DNA of 64,000 nucleotides, taken from assembly GCF_037969765.1 (NCBI RefSeq), contig NZ_CP150207.1, positions 2,652,001-2,716,000 of the forward strand, read 5' to 3'. This document shows, piece by piece, positions 45,092-54,260 of the stretch. The notes beneath the pieces were generated by a model. It was not told the DNA's origin, did no database searches, and saw nothing but the letters and a program-made list of their open reading frames with translations. The stretch is from Paenibacillus sp. FSL W8-0186. GTDB taxonomy: Bacteria > Bacillota > Bacilli > Paenibacillales > Paenibacillaceae. Position numbers and translations under genes: made by a program. The first letter of the stretch is position 1. Each line of letters opens with the position of its first letter.

Positions 45092-46006
45092 ATGGCTTCA
45101 TTAGAAAAGTTTCACGGCATCCTACCGGCCTTCTATGCATGCTATGACGAAGAAGGCAACATTTCGGAAGCGCGGACGAAGGATCTGTGCGATTACTTGT
45201 TAGGCAAAGGAGTGCAAGGCGTCTACGTTGGCGGAAGCTCTGGGGAGTGCATCTATCACAATCTCGATGAACGCAAAGCCGTGCTAACGTATGTGGCGAA
45301 CCAGTTGAGAGGCAAAATGACCTTGATTGCCCATGTGGGCGCTCCGTCGACGAGAGACAGCATCGAATTAGCGAAGCATGCGGCGGAACTGGGTTATGAT
45401 GCGCTATCGGCTATCCCGCCAATTTACTTCAAGCTTCCTGACCGTGCCGTTTTTAAATATTGGAGCGACATTATTGAGGCAACGGATCTTCCTTTCATTA
45501 TTTATAACATTCCGCAAACGACGGGATATACGCTTAGTCCGGCATTGTTCGCCAAAATGCTGGAGAATAAAAAAGTCATTGGCGTTAAAAATTCTTCGAT
45601 GCCGACCATGGACATTGAGCGATTCAAAAAAGTCGGCGGTGATGACGTGATCGTATTCAACGGCCCTGATGAGCAGTTCGTATCCGGAAGAATCATGGGA
45701 GCCGACGCTGGAATCGGCGGAACGTACGCCTCCATGCCAGAGCTGTTCCTGCAAGCGAATGAATGGGTAAAGGCCGGCAAATTTGCCGAAGCGACAGCGA
45801 TTCAGAGCGACATTAACGACATTATTATCGCCCTATGTTCTCAGGATGGCTCCATGTATGCCGTTATCAAGGAAGTGCTGAGAAGAAGAGGCGTGGATAT
45901 CGGTGGAGTAAGAGCCCCAATGCATAACATCAGCGAAGAAGATTTGGCCCGAGTTGATGGGATCGTTCAGATGATCGATCAGGCGGTTGAACGCCACTGC
46001 AAGTAA
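45092..46006 (+). CDS. nanA: N-acetylneuraminate lyase
   Basis: A 304-residue class I aldolase of the NanA/DapA family that splits sialic acid to ManNAc and pyruvate. The Schiff-base lysine is Lys166 in VIGVKNSS and the catalytic tyrosine Tyr138 in IIYNIPQTTG, close to the E. coli NanA positions. GVYVGGSSGE is the carboxylate-binding loop. ATG 45092 was chosen for its AGGAGG site. The sialic-acid gene set downstream supports NanA over DapA. Confidence 0.92.
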   Translation: MASLEKFHGILPAFYACYDEEGNISEARTKDLCDYLLGKGVQGVYVGGSSGECIYHNLDERKAVLTYVANQLRGKMTLIAHVGAPSTRDSIELAKHAAELGYDALSAIPPIYFKLPDRAVFKYWSDIIEATDLPFIIYNIPQTTGYTLSPALFAKMLENKKVIGVKNSSMPTMDIERFKKVGGDDVIVFNGPDEQFVSGRIMGADAGIGGTYASMPELFLQANEWVKAGKFAEATAIQSDINDIIIALCSQDGSMYAVIKEVLRRRGVDIGGVRAPMHNISEEDLARVDGIVQMIDQAVERHCK

Positions 46007-46061
46007 TCCAAAATCTTAATCTATTCACGATGGATCTTTATTTACTTAAGGAGGCTTACAC

Positions 46062-47471
46062 ATGTTTAAAAAGCGTCTGTTAATGACAACGGTTGCACTT
46101 ATGGTTATTGTTTCGATGATTGCGGGATGCTCTGGAAACAATAAAGCCGGCAGCGATGCGGCATCCAACGCAGGCAAGGGCGGCAAGGAAAAAGTCGAAA
46201 TTACGGCATGGCTGACGCCGCAATGGAAGGGCGTCCTGGATGCCTCGGAGCAAGGCGCCGACTATGACAGCTTCTTGAAGTATGCGGCTAAGAAATTCTC
46301 AGAACAATACGATAAATACGATGCCAGCGTTAAAGTGGAAGTGATTGCGGGAGATCAGCGCGACCAGCTTCTTAATGTTAACCTCAGCAGCAACACGCCA
46401 CCGGATGTGTTTTTTGAAAGCGTCTTCCCGATGGGCGACTATGTACACCGCGGCGCGCTTGTACCGCTAACGGACATCGTTGATGATGCGGCTAAAAAGG
46501 ACATCGACCAAAGCTTCTGGGATGCGGTGACGTTCGGAGATGATGTATATTTCTATCCGTTCCAGCATAATCCTGGCACGCTTGTCTACAATGCCGATAT
46601 GTTCAGAGCAGCCGGCTTAGAGAAATTTGTCGGCGACGAAAACGAGATTAAAACCTGGACCATGGACGAGTATCAACAAATCCTGGACGGACTGAAGAAT
46701 AACCTGCCTAAAGACAAATATGCGAATGCTTATCCAATGGCACTGTATGCCGTGAATAACCAAGGCGATACTTGGAATCTGGCTTACCTGAGAATGTTCG
46801 GCAACAAGTTCTTCAGCAGCGAAGGCAACATTGTGCTGGATGATGCAAACGGTGCTAAGGCTGCAGCTTGGCTCAAAAAGCTGTATGATGGCGGCTACAC
46901 CAATCCAGGTGCTGAGTCCGTATCCTCCAACGATGCAAACGCCATGTTCCAGAATCAGCAGCTCGGCATTAGTTTTACCAATCCGGTTCTCTTCAGCAAC
47001 ATGAAGACGAATATGGAGAATGGCACTTCGCCGAAATTTGACGTACGCTTGGCCAATATTCCGTCTGAAAGCGGAGATCCGCTGTCCTTTACGTACGTTG
47101 TTGGTGCCAGCGTGTTCCAATCTGGCAATGCGAAAAAAGTAGAGGTGGCCAAGGATTTCGTTAAATTCTTCTCTACGGATCCCGAACTGGTGAAATCCTC
47201 GAAGAACGGCATCCCTGTAAGAAGCTCGGTTTCGGAGGAATTGAAAGGCGAAAATCCGCTCTTCGCGGCTTACGATGCCAACTCTAAATATTTGTTCAAC
47301 TTTACGGGCAACGTTCCAGGCTACAGCCAATTGAGAGAAGTACTGTACCCAGAGCTTCAAGCGCTTTACTTGGGACAAAAAACGCCTGAGCAAATGGTGA
47401 AAGACTATCAAACGAATGGCAACAAGGTGATTGAGCAGAATAAAGCCGGCTCTGTCATCTACAATAAATAG
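46062..47471 (+). CDS. Sugar ABC transporter substrate-binding lipoprotein (probably sialic acid)
   Basis: A 469-residue lipoprotein with lipobox MIAGC (Cys23). The mature part is a family 1 solute-binding protein of the CUT1 type (SSNTPPDVFFESVFPMGDYV, FYPFQHNPGTLVYNADMF, PGAESVSSNDANAMFQNQQLGISF). Between nanA and nanE, with two permease genes following, it most likely captures sialic acid, like the pneumococcal SatABC system. That substrate is inferred from context. Confidence 0.88.
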   Translation: MFKKRLLMTTVALMVIVSMIAGCSGNNKAGSDAASNAGKGGKEKVEITAWLTPQWKGVLDASEQGADYDSFLKYAAKKFSEQYDKYDASVKVEVIAGDQRDQLLNVNLSSNTPPDVFFESVFPMGDYVHRGALVPLTDIVDDAAKKDIDQSFWDAVTFGDDVYFYPFQHNPGTLVYNADMFRAAGLEKFVGDENEIKTWTMDEYQQILDGLKNNLPKDKYANAYPMALYAVNNQGDTWNLAYLRMFGNKFFSSEGNIVLDDANGAKAAAWLKKLYDGGYTNPGAESVSSNDANAMFQNQQLGISFTNPVLFSNMKTNMENGTSPKFDVRLANIPSESGDPLSFTYVVGASVFQSGNAKKVEVAKDFVKFFSTDPELVKSSKNGIPVRSSVSEELKGENPLFAAYDANSKYLFNFTGNVPGYSQLREVLYPELQALYLGQKTPEQMVKDYQTNGNKVIEQNKAGSVIYNK

Positions 47472-47556
47472 TCTGCCGGCTGATCAACATTACACGATTA
47501 ACAGCCTTGAGCATTGGAAGTTTGCTAGGCTCAAGGCTGCTAATTAGAAAGGTAAA

Positions 47557-48441
47557 ATGGATATGAAACTACGAAGAAATATTTATGCCAAAGAGAATAT
47601 GACCGGTTATTTGTTTATTTTACCTCAGATGCTGGTATTCTTGCTCTTCCTTGTATATCCGATCATTGAAGGCATCAGGCTGAGCATGTACCGGATTAAC
47701 TATCAGAGCGAGACGTTTGTCGGCTTCGATAATTACCTGACCCTGTTTAGTGATCCGGTTTTCTTCAAGGCCTTATTTAACACCGTCATCTTTGTCGTAT
47801 TTATCGTCATTCTTACGGTTGGTTTTGCGTTATTCGTAGCTTCGGCAATCTTTGACAAGAACGCCAGATATGTCTCCTTCATCCGGGGAAGCTATTATAT
47901 TCCTGTCATGGTTTCTATGGTTGTCATGAGTATGGTTTGGAGCTTTTTGCTTAATCCGGCAAATGGATTGATTTCGTATTTTGCCCGCGATATGGGGCTA
48001 GGTACAGTGAACCTTCTCGGTAATCCCAAGACGGTTATGCCCGTCATTATTTTCGTCACCTTTGCGACCAACGTCGGCCAAGCAATCATCCTGTATATCG
48101 CAGCGATGATCGGCGTACCCAAAGATCTATTCGAAGCGGCAGAAGTGGATGGGGCCAACAGATGGCAGGTCATCCTTAAAATATTGATTCCATCCGTCAA
48201 ACCGACGACCGTGTACATCACGATCATTAACATCATTGCTGTTCTGAAAATATTCGTCGTCATCCAGTTATTGACTGGCGGCGGTCCTAACAATGCCTCC
48301 GTGACTCTGATGTATTACCTGTACAACAACGCATTTAAATATAATCAGCTCGGAGTTGCTTCTGCGGTTGGGGTGATTATGTTCATCATCACGCTGCTGC
48401 TCTCAGTACCTCAATTGAAAAGCATGCTTCAGGAGAAGTGA
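47557..48441 (+). CDS. Sugar ABC transporter permease (UgpA/MalF type)
   Basis: A 294-residue permease with six membrane segments and the cytoplasmic coupling motif EAAEVDGANRWQVILKILIPSVKP. It starts with YLFILPQMLVFLLFLVYPIIEG. It pairs with the next permease and the binding protein before it. No ATP-binding subunit is present in the operon, so a shared MsmX-type ATPase elsewhere is expected. Confidence 0.92.
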   Translation: MDMKLRRNIYAKENMTGYLFILPQMLVFLLFLVYPIIEGIRLSMYRINYQSETFVGFDNYLTLFSDPVFFKALFNTVIFVVFIVILTVGFALFVASAIFDKNARYVSFIRGSYYIPVMVSMVVMSMVWSFLLNPANGLISYFARDMGLGTVNLLGNPKTVMPVIIFVTFATNVGQAIILYIAAMIGVPKDLFEAAEVDGANRWQVILKILIPSVKPTTVYITIINIIAVLKIFVVIQLLTGGGPNNASVTLMYYLYNNAFKYNQLGVASAVGVIMFIITLLLSVPQLKSMLQEK

Positions 48442-48455
48442 GGGGGATAAGCTCA

Positions 48456-49298
48456 ATGTCACAAATCAAGAACAAGAAAAAAATGGAGAAGTTCGATATC
48501 GTTTCAAACGCGATCATTACCCTCTTCGCTGTTTTAAACCTGTTTCCGCTATATTGGTTATTTACAAGCTCTTTGAAAAACAGCTCGGACGTCGTCAAGA
48601 TGCCGCCAGACTGGTGGCCAAAGACGATTACTTTCTCCAATTATGTCGATATATTTCAAAACCAGCCCGCTTTGCGGTGGACGTTCAACAGTATTTACGT
48701 GTCTGGCGTTACAACCATTCTGGTCATTGTCATCGGTTCGATGGCAGCGTACGCTTTCTCGAAAATCAATTTTAAATTCAGCAATCTAATTTATATTATT
48801 TTCATATCCAGCTTGATGATTCCGAAGGAAATCATGATTGTACCGCTCTTCCGCATCGTCCAGAATTTCCACATGGTAAATGCCTACGGCGGAATGATCT
48901 GGCCAAACGTAGCGGGGGCATTCGGGGTATTTCTATTAAAAGGGTTCTTCGATACGACGCCAAATGCGCTCAGGGAAGCGGCGAGAATCGACGGTGCCAG
49001 CGAGTGGCGAACATTTACGAGAATCATGCTGCCGATCGTTAAACCGGGCATTGGAGCATTGTTCATCCTTAATTTCGTCCAGGTTTGGAACGACTATTTG
49101 TGGCAATTGGTCGTTGGCCAGGAGAAATTGATGAAAACACTAATGGTCGGCACCGCGACCCTGATGCAGGATCTCAACCCTAACTTTGCTTACAAAATGG
49201 CGGGAGCGACCGTTGCCGCAATTCCGATGCTGATCATTTTCGTATTGTTCCAACGCTACTTTACATCAGGCATTACGGCCGGGGCAGTGAAAGAGTAA
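48456..49298 (+). CDS. Sugar ABC transporter permease (UgpE/MalG type)
   Basis: A 280-residue permease with six membrane segments. It shows LNLFPLYWLFTSSLKNSSDV near the start and the coupling motif EAARIDGASEWRTFTRIMLPIVKPG. I use ATG 48456 because GGGGG lies 9 bases upstream; the GTG at 48438 overlaps the previous gene. Second membrane partner of the presumed sialic-acid importer. Confidence 0.92.
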   Translation: MSQIKNKKKMEKFDIVSNAIITLFAVLNLFPLYWLFTSSLKNSSDVVKMPPDWWPKTITFSNYVDIFQNQPALRWTFNSIYVSGVTTILVIVIGSMAAYAFSKINFKFSNLIYIIFISSLMIPKEIMIVPLFRIVQNFHMVNAYGGMIWPNVAGAFGVFLLKGFFDTTPNALREAARIDGASEWRTFTRIMLPIVKPGIGALFILNFVQVWNDYLWQLVVGQEKLMKTLMVGTATLMQDLNPNFAYKMAGATVAAIPMLIIFVLFQRYFTSGITAGAVKE

Positions 49299-49329
49299 TA
49301 AACATATAAAAACGTGGAGTGGTTTACAG

Positions 49330-50022
49330 ATGAATACAGATCATAAAGTGCTAAAAGAGATCCATCATAGATTAGTCGTATCCTGCCAAGCGCTGCCTGA
49401 GGAGCCTCTTCATAGCCCCTTTATTATGGGGAGAATGGCATATGCCGCCTATTTGGGCGGAGCAGCAGGCATTCGTGCGAATAGCGTGGAAGATATTAGA
49501 GAGATCAAGAAAACAGTTCAATTGCCGATCATCGGCATTATCAAACAGGTATATGAAGGTTCGGATGTGTTCATTACACCGACATTAAAGGAAGTTGAAG
49601 CTCTGTACAATGAAGGCGTAGATATTATCGCGATGGACGCAACTGTCCGCATCCGTCCCGATGGGACGACGATTTCCGAGTTGTTCCCGCGTATTAGAGA
49701 GATGTATAAGGATCAGTTGTTTATGGCGGACTGTTCAACGTTCGAGGAAGGAATCATGGCCGAGGAGCTGGGATTTGATCTCGTAGGCACGACTTTAAGC
49801 GGATACACAGAAGCGACGAAAGGCATAGCTTTGCCTGATTTTGATTTAGTGGAGCGGCTTGTAAGCCGCCTATCGGTTCCCGTTATCTCGGAAGGCGGGA
49901 TCTCGACGCCGGAGCAGCTGAAGAAAATGTACGACCTTGGCGTATATTCGGCGGTGGTTGGCTCTGCCATCACCCGGCCGATGGAAATTACGCAGCGGTT
50001 CGTGAAGGCAGTGAGAGAATGA
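49330..50022 (+). CDS. nanE: N-acetylmannosamine-6-phosphate 2-epimerase
   Basis: A 230-residue TIM-barrel epimerase converting ManNAc-6-P to GlcNAc-6-P. Typical segments are LVVSCQALPEEPLHSP, IIGIIKQVYEGSDVFITPT, IIAMDATVRIRP and VISEGGISTPEQ, the last two strands holding the phosphate-binding part. The catalytic lysine is in GIIKQ. Its stop overlaps the start of nanK (ATGA), so the two are coupled. Confidence 0.93.
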   Translation: MNTDHKVLKEIHHRLVVSCQALPEEPLHSPFIMGRMAYAAYLGGAAGIRANSVEDIREIKKTVQLPIIGIIKQVYEGSDVFITPTLKEVEALYNEGVDIIAMDATVRIRPDGTTISELFPRIREMYKDQLFMADCSTFEEGIMAEELGFDLVGTTLSGYTEATKGIALPDFDLVERLVSRLSVPVISEGGISTPEQLKKMYDLGVYSAVVGSAITRPMEITQRFVKAVRE

Positions 50023-50897
50023 GAATATTAGCCGCGGATATTGGCGGAACGAATACAAAGCTCTGCATCTGTGATGAACACGGAAGGATGGAGAAATTCC
50101 AGGAATACGCCACGGAGAGCCGCCAAGGCGGCCCTCATGTGATGGCCCGATTGATGGACAAGCTTGCGGAATATGACGATTTTGATGCAATTGCCATCAG
50201 TACGGCCGGGCAAGTTGATTCGGAAGCAGGAATTATCGTCTTCGCTAACGAAAATATACCAGATTACACCGGCATGAGAATAAAGGACATGCTTGAGGAG
50301 AAATTTCATAAACCTGTAAAAGTTGAAAATGATGTGAACGCGGCCGCGCTCGGAGAAGCATTTTTCGGCGCTGCCCGGCACTTGGATGATTTTTTATGCT
50401 TGACTTATGGTACGGGGATCGGCGGGGCCATCGTGATCGATCGCCGGGTTTATAAGGGGGCTAACGGCGTGGCTGCTGAATTTGGCCATATCGTGACACA
50501 TGCCGTGGCCGATCGCGGCAACGGGGGTACCCCTCTTTTTTACGAAAAATATGCTTCAACGACGGCTTTGGTGGAAATGGCCAGGGACGTTGACCCCGAC
50601 TGCAGGAATGGCAGAATGCTGTTCGAGAAGATCAAGCAGGGAAACAGTCAGCTGGAGCAAGTTCTGCACGTCTGGGTGGATGAAGTCGTCTACGGTTTAG
50701 CCTCAATCATTCATATCTTTAATCCCTCTGCCGTTATAGTCGGGGGTGGCGTAATGGAGCAGGATGAGCTGGTTCAGCTTGTAGAAGCCAGAACGAAGGC
50801 AGCGGTTATGGAAAGCTATCGTGATGTGAAAATTCTGAAAGCCTCCCTAGGGAATAAAGCGGGCGTTCTTGGAGCGGCATCACTATTTTGTCGATAG
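50019..50897 (+). CDS. nanK: ROK-family kinase, probable ManNAc kinase
   Basis: A 292-residue ROK sugar kinase. The phosphate-binding motif is AADIGGTNTKLCI at the N terminus; VENDVNAAALGE and LTYGTGIGGAIV are substrate and ATP segments. The usual zinc motif CxCGxxGCxE after the GH histidine is absent: EFGHIVTHAVADRGNGGTP has no cysteines. Between nanE and the regulator, phosphorylation of ManNAc is the likely job. The missing zinc site is seen in some ROK members but is unusual. Confidence 0.85.
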   Translation: MRILAADIGGTNTKLCICDEHGRMEKFQEYATESRQGGPHVMARLMDKLAEYDDFDAIAISTAGQVDSEAGIIVFANENIPDYTGMRIKDMLEEKFHKPVKVENDVNAAALGEAFFGAARHLDDFLCLTYGTGIGGAIVIDRRVYKGANGVAAEFGHIVTHAVADRGNGGTPLFYEKYASTTALVEMARDVDPDCRNGRMLFEKIKQGNSQLEQVLHVWVDEVVYGLASIIHIFNPSAVIVGGGVMEQDELVQLVEARTKAAVMESYRDVKILKASLGNKAGVLGAASLFCR

Positions 50898-50908
50898 GGG
50901 GAGAGAAT

Positions 50909-51763
50909 TTGCGGCCATTAAGTATTTTTACTTCGATTCATTCCAAGTACAACAATTTAACGAATACAGAGAAGAAGGTAGCTGACTATGTGCTGGAAAA
51001 TGCTGCGAGCGTGGTCTACATGTCCATTACGGATTTGGCCGATGCCTGTAATGTTGGGGAATCCAGCATATTCCGTTTTTGCAAATCACTTAGCTATAAA
51101 GGCTACCAGGAATTTAAAATCGCCCTGGCTCACAGCATTACCGTGGACAATGAGATTCCGCAGCTGACCGACCAGGTGCTCATGGATGATTCGATCGACC
51201 AGGTCGCGTCCAAGGCGCTGTCTTCAAATATCAGCGCATTGAATGAGACTTTTAATTTATTAAACATTGAGAAAATAGATCAGGCCATCGATTATTTGAT
51301 CGGGGCCGACCGGATATTGTTCTTTGGCGTGGGCTCGTCACTGATCACGGCCATGGAGGCCAAAGTCAAGTTCATGCGGATCACAAATAAGGCGGAGTGC
51401 ACCTTTGATTCACATCTGCAGATGATGTCGGCGGCTCTCATGTCCGAGCGGGATGTAGCTGTGATCATTTCGTATTCAGGTTCAACCAAGGACAATATTG
51501 AAGTGGCGAAGAAGGCAAAGGAGCGCGGCGCAACGGTAATATCGATTACACGGTTCGTCAAGTCACCGCTAACTTCGTATTCGGATATTACACTGCTGTG
51601 CGGAGCCAATGAAGGTCCGCTGCAGGGAGGCTCCTTATCAGCGAAAATATCCCAGCTCTATTTGCTGGACGTACTATATACCGAATATTTCAAAAGAGCG
51701 AAAGAGCAATCGATCGCCAACAAGGAGAATACCGCAGCAGCGGTTAGCGAGAAGCTATTATAA
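50909..51763 (+). CDS. RpiR-family regulator of the sialic-acid operon
   Basis: A 284-residue protein. The N-terminal HTH-RpiR domain (IHSKYNNLTNTEKKVADYVLENA, SITDLADACNVGESSIFRFCKSL) is followed by a SIS sugar-phosphate domain (RILFFGVGSSLITA, AVIISYSGSTKDNIEVAKKAKERGA). TTG 50909 lies 5 bases after GGGGGAG and is the best start. The likely ligand is ManNAc-6-P or GlcNAc-6-P, and the GAAA/TTTC boxes upstream of nanA are likely targets (inference). Confidence 0.88.
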   Translation: MRPLSIFTSIHSKYNNLTNTEKKVADYVLENAASVVYMSITDLADACNVGESSIFRFCKSLSYKGYQEFKIALAHSITVDNEIPQLTDQVLMDDSIDQVASKALSSNISALNETFNLLNIEKIDQAIDYLIGADRILFFGVGSSLITAMEAKVKFMRITNKAECTFDSHLQMMSAALMSERDVAVIISYSGSTKDNIEVAKKAKERGATVISITRFVKSPLTSYSDITLLCGANEGPLQGGSLSAKISQLYLLDVLYTEYFKRAKEQSIANKENTAAAVSEKLL

Positions 51764-51800
51764 GTAAAGTTAATTTATGATTAGTTACGGGGAGATGCAT

Positions 51801-52274
51801 ATGATTTTAGGCTCACTAGCAACCTGGAAAGATGATCATAAATTTGAGCATAAGGCCATTATAGAGGCGATTGAAGCGATCCAAAGCATCGTTAGCGATC
51901 CGCCGTCCCCTGGGCGCGTCGAGATTCGGGGCGATGAGATGTATGCTTCGGTTATGGAACTGGAAGCAAAGCCGTTTACAGAGCAGGTAGCAGAGAAGCA
52001 TGAAACCTATATCGATGTGCATTATCTGATCGAAGGCGAGGAGATGATCGGATGGTCGCCTGCTGAAGGCGGAGAACAACCTGTGCAGGCGTATGATGAG
52101 GAAGGGGACTATGCGCTGTATCAGCCTTCAGATGAAGAAGTGAAATTAGCGATGAAGCCCGGAATGTTCGCCGTATTTTTTCCGCATGATATTCATAGAC
52201 CAGGCATGGCTGAGCAGCCGGCGGCCATCCGCAAGCTTGTGGTTAAGATTCATATCAATATGTTCGAATCGTGA
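51801..52274 (+). CDS. YhcH/YjgK/YiaL-family protein (NanQ-like anomerase)
   Basis: A 157-residue cupin-like protein (DUF386 family). FTEQVAEKHETYIDVHYLIEGEEMIGW and FAVFFPHDIHRPGMA hold the conserved His/Glu metal ligands. E. coli YhcH (NanQ) is a sialic acid anomerase in the nan operon, and the same place here suggests the same task. ATG 51801 has GGGGAG 6 bases before it. Last gene of the operon. Confidence 0.85.
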   Translation: MILGSLATWKDDHKFEHKAIIEAIEAIQSIVSDPPSPGRVEIRGDEMYASVMELEAKPFTEQVAEKHETYIDVHYLIEGEEMIGWSPAEGGEQPVQAYDEEGDYALYQPSDEEVKLAMKPGMFAVFFPHDIHRPGMAEQPAAIRKLVVKIHINMFES

Positions 52275-52289
52275 ATCATATAAGCAAAA

Positions 52290-52322
52290 GCAAAAGTTCT
52301 GCATTAAGGACTTTTGCTTTTT
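52290..52322 (+). terminator. Terminator of the sialic-acid operon
   Basis: Stem GCAAAAGTTCT/AGGACTTTTGC (one T-G pair) with a 6-base loop, followed by TTTTTC. Confidence 0.87.
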
Positions 52323-52390
52323 CATTTTGACACTTATTGAATCTCGGCGGATAGTTCTCCATGTAAATTTCTTGATAACATGTACTGTAA

Positions 52391-52660
52391 GGCGGCTTCA
52401 ACATTCTAGGACTGGACTTTCCGACGGTGCTGTCGTATATCATACTATGGATGGTCACTTATAACCCCCTCATCGTAGGTGGGGAAATCGTTTTGGCGAA
52501 CCGATTCACGAATGCTCCATTATTAGTAACGTTAAAAGACTTTGCGTTCTTTAGCGGGCTGATCATTTCGTTTGTGCTATACACTTTTCTCTACAAGAAA
52601 CAAACGAGAATATGCAGGCAGCTAAGTGACTTGGGAGGATTGAAGTGGGAAAACTGGTAG
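52391..52660 (+). pseudogene. C-terminal remnant of a membrane permease
   Basis: The frame after the stop at 52388 reads GGFNILGLDFPTVLSYIIL, then two hydrophobic helices and a KK-rich end (FVLYTFLYKKQTR). This looks like the last two membrane segments of a transporter, with no start codon or ribosome binding site and the front missing. An NCS1-type nucleobase permease is my best guess because carbamate kinase and a guanine-deaminase-like gene follow. It runs into the carbamate kinase start. Confidence 0.5.
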
Positions 52661-53613
52661 TCGTAGCGATTGGCGGAAACGCACTTGTCAAAGGAAACGA
52701 TTATGACACAATTCAGGATCAGTACGAGTCTGTTTGCGAAATTGCCGTCAACATTGCAGATATGGTAGAAGCGGGCTGTGAAGTCATTGTGACTCATGGC
52801 AACGGCCCGCAGGTAGGCTATACACTTCGCAGGGGGGAAATCGCCGAGAAAGTGGCCGGCATGCCTAGCGTCCCGCTTGTCAACTGTGTAGCGGATACCC
52901 AAGGCGGCATCGGTTATCAAATTCAGCAGGCACTGACGAATGAATTCATTCGCCGCGGTATGAAGCAAAAGGTAGCAACCGTCATCACACAGGTCGAAGT
53001 GAGCAGCAATGATCCGAATTTCAAAAAACCGAGCAAGCCAGTAGGCTCCTTCTTTACGCTGGAACAAGCGCAGGAGCTGGAAAAGGAGCACCCGGACTGG
53101 GTCTTCGTGGAAGATTCGGGCCGCGGCTACAGGCGCGTCGTGCCTTCGCCGCAGCCGATCGACATCGTCGAGAAGGATGCCATCAAATCGTTAATTGAGA
53201 GCGGCTACGTGGTTATCGCCGTCGGCGGGGGCGGAATTCCCGTTGTCAAGAGAGCGGATCAGACTTATGAAGGCATTGATGCCGTAATCGACAAGGATCT
53301 GGCAACGAGCTTGCTGGCGGATCAAATCCAAGCCGAGATCCTGATTATTACGACTGGTGTTCCCAAAGTGTTCATTCATTTCGGCAAGCCGAACCAGAAA
53401 GCGCTGGATAAAATTACGGTGTCCGAAACGAAGCAATATGTGCTCGAAGAGCATTTCCCTAAAGGCAGTATGCTGCCAAAAATCGAGGCCAGCCTAAGCT
53501 TCCTAGAGAAAAGCGGCTCCCGAGTCATTATTACCAATCCGGAAAGCTTGAAGGCCGCAATCAACAACGCGGCAGGCACGCATATCGTAAAATCATATGG
53601 GGAGGATGTATGA
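52645..53613 (+). CDS. arcC: Carbamate kinase
   Basis: A 322-residue amino-acid-kinase-fold enzyme that makes ATP from carbamoyl phosphate. VVAIGGNAL at the N terminus, VTHGNGPQVG, NPEF-like segment SNDPNFKKPSKPVG, and AVGGGGIPV are typical. GTG 52645 follows GGGAGG by 6 bases. There is no arginine deiminase or ornithine carbamoyltransferase here, so the carbamoyl phosphate probably comes from another catabolic route such as purine-derived ureido compounds (inference). It overlaps the next gene by four bases. Confidence 0.92.
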   Translation: MGKLVVVAIGGNALVKGNDYDTIQDQYESVCEIAVNIADMVEAGCEVIVTHGNGPQVGYTLRRGEIAEKVAGMPSVPLVNCVADTQGGIGYQIQQALTNEFIRRGMKQKVATVITQVEVSSNDPNFKKPSKPVGSFFTLEQAQELEKEHPDWVFVEDSGRGYRRVVPSPQPIDIVEKDAIKSLIESGYVVIAVGGGGIPVVKRADQTYEGIDAVIDKDLATSLLADQIQAEILIITTGVPKVFIHFGKPNQKALDKITVSETKQYVLEEHFPKGSMLPKIEASLSFLEKSGSRVIITNPESLKAAINNAAGTHIVKSYGEDV

Positions 53614-54071
53614 ACATGGATTACATGAAACTAGCAGCAGACAAAACCATCGAGGGCATGGACAACAACATGGGAGGACCTTTCGGAGCTACTATTGTAC
53701 GCGGCGATGAAATTATTGCCGTATGCAGCAACCGCATGATGGCCGATACCGACCCTTCGCAGCATGCGGAAATGGTCGCGATTAGAGAAGCGTGCAAAAC
53801 GCTGGGTACGATGGACCTCTCCGACTGCGTCATTTATGCGACCTGCGAGCCTTGTCCGATGTGTGTATCCGCTATTATTTGGTCAGGCATCAAAGAGGTG
53901 TACTATTGCAACACGGCCGAAGATGCGGATAGACACGGCTTCAGCGACATGCATCTGCGCAATTATTTGACAGGCAAAGATACAAGCGTGCTGAATATGG
54001 TGAAGGTGCCTGCTCGCGAAGATTGCGACAAATTATTTGAGCACTTTCACAAGCTGCAAGAGAACCAATAA
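53610..54071 (+). CDS. Cytidine-deaminase-fold nucleobase deaminase, GuaD-like
   Basis: A 153-residue zinc deaminase. GGPFGATIV, the catalytic HAEMVAIREA and the zinc ligands in CEPCPMC are those of guanine deaminase GuaD and related tRNA or nucleoside deaminases. Length and the extended end (CNTAEDADRHGFSDMHL) fit GuaD better than TadA. Its coupling with carbamate kinase by overlapping start and stop suggests purine catabolism. Confidence 0.85.
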   Translation: MNMDYMKLAADKTIEGMDNNMGGPFGATIVRGDEIIAVCSNRMMADTDPSQHAEMVAIREACKTLGTMDLSDCVIYATCEPCPMCVSAIIWSGIKEVYYCNTAEDADRHGFSDMHLRNYLTGKDTSVLNMVKVPAREDCDKLFEHFHKLQENQ

Positions 54072-54100
54072 TTCAATAGCATATATCCCAATTTGCCAGT

Positions 54101-54137
54101 CCTGCCCTGCATTTTCTCTGCGGGGGAGGGCTTTTTT
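54101..54137 (+). terminator. Terminator after the deaminase gene
   Basis: Stem CCTGCCCTGCA/TGCGGGGGAGG with one mismatch, followed by GCTTTTTT. Confidence 0.85.
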
Positions 54138-54189
54138 GATGTTACGATGATCCCTTTATCATGCGGCAGCGACCTATCTAAAATCATTG

Positions 54190-54218
54190 TTTAAAACCAC
54201 TCGTAAATATGATAGAAT
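54190..54218 (+). promoter_or_regulatory. Promoter of the diguanylate cyclase gene
   Basis: TTTAAA (54190-54195), 17-base spacer and TAGAAT (54213-54218), 43 bases before the start codon. Confidence 0.5.
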
Positions 54219-54260
54219 TCAACGGATTAGCCTACATCAGTTGAAATGGGAGACTCGTAA

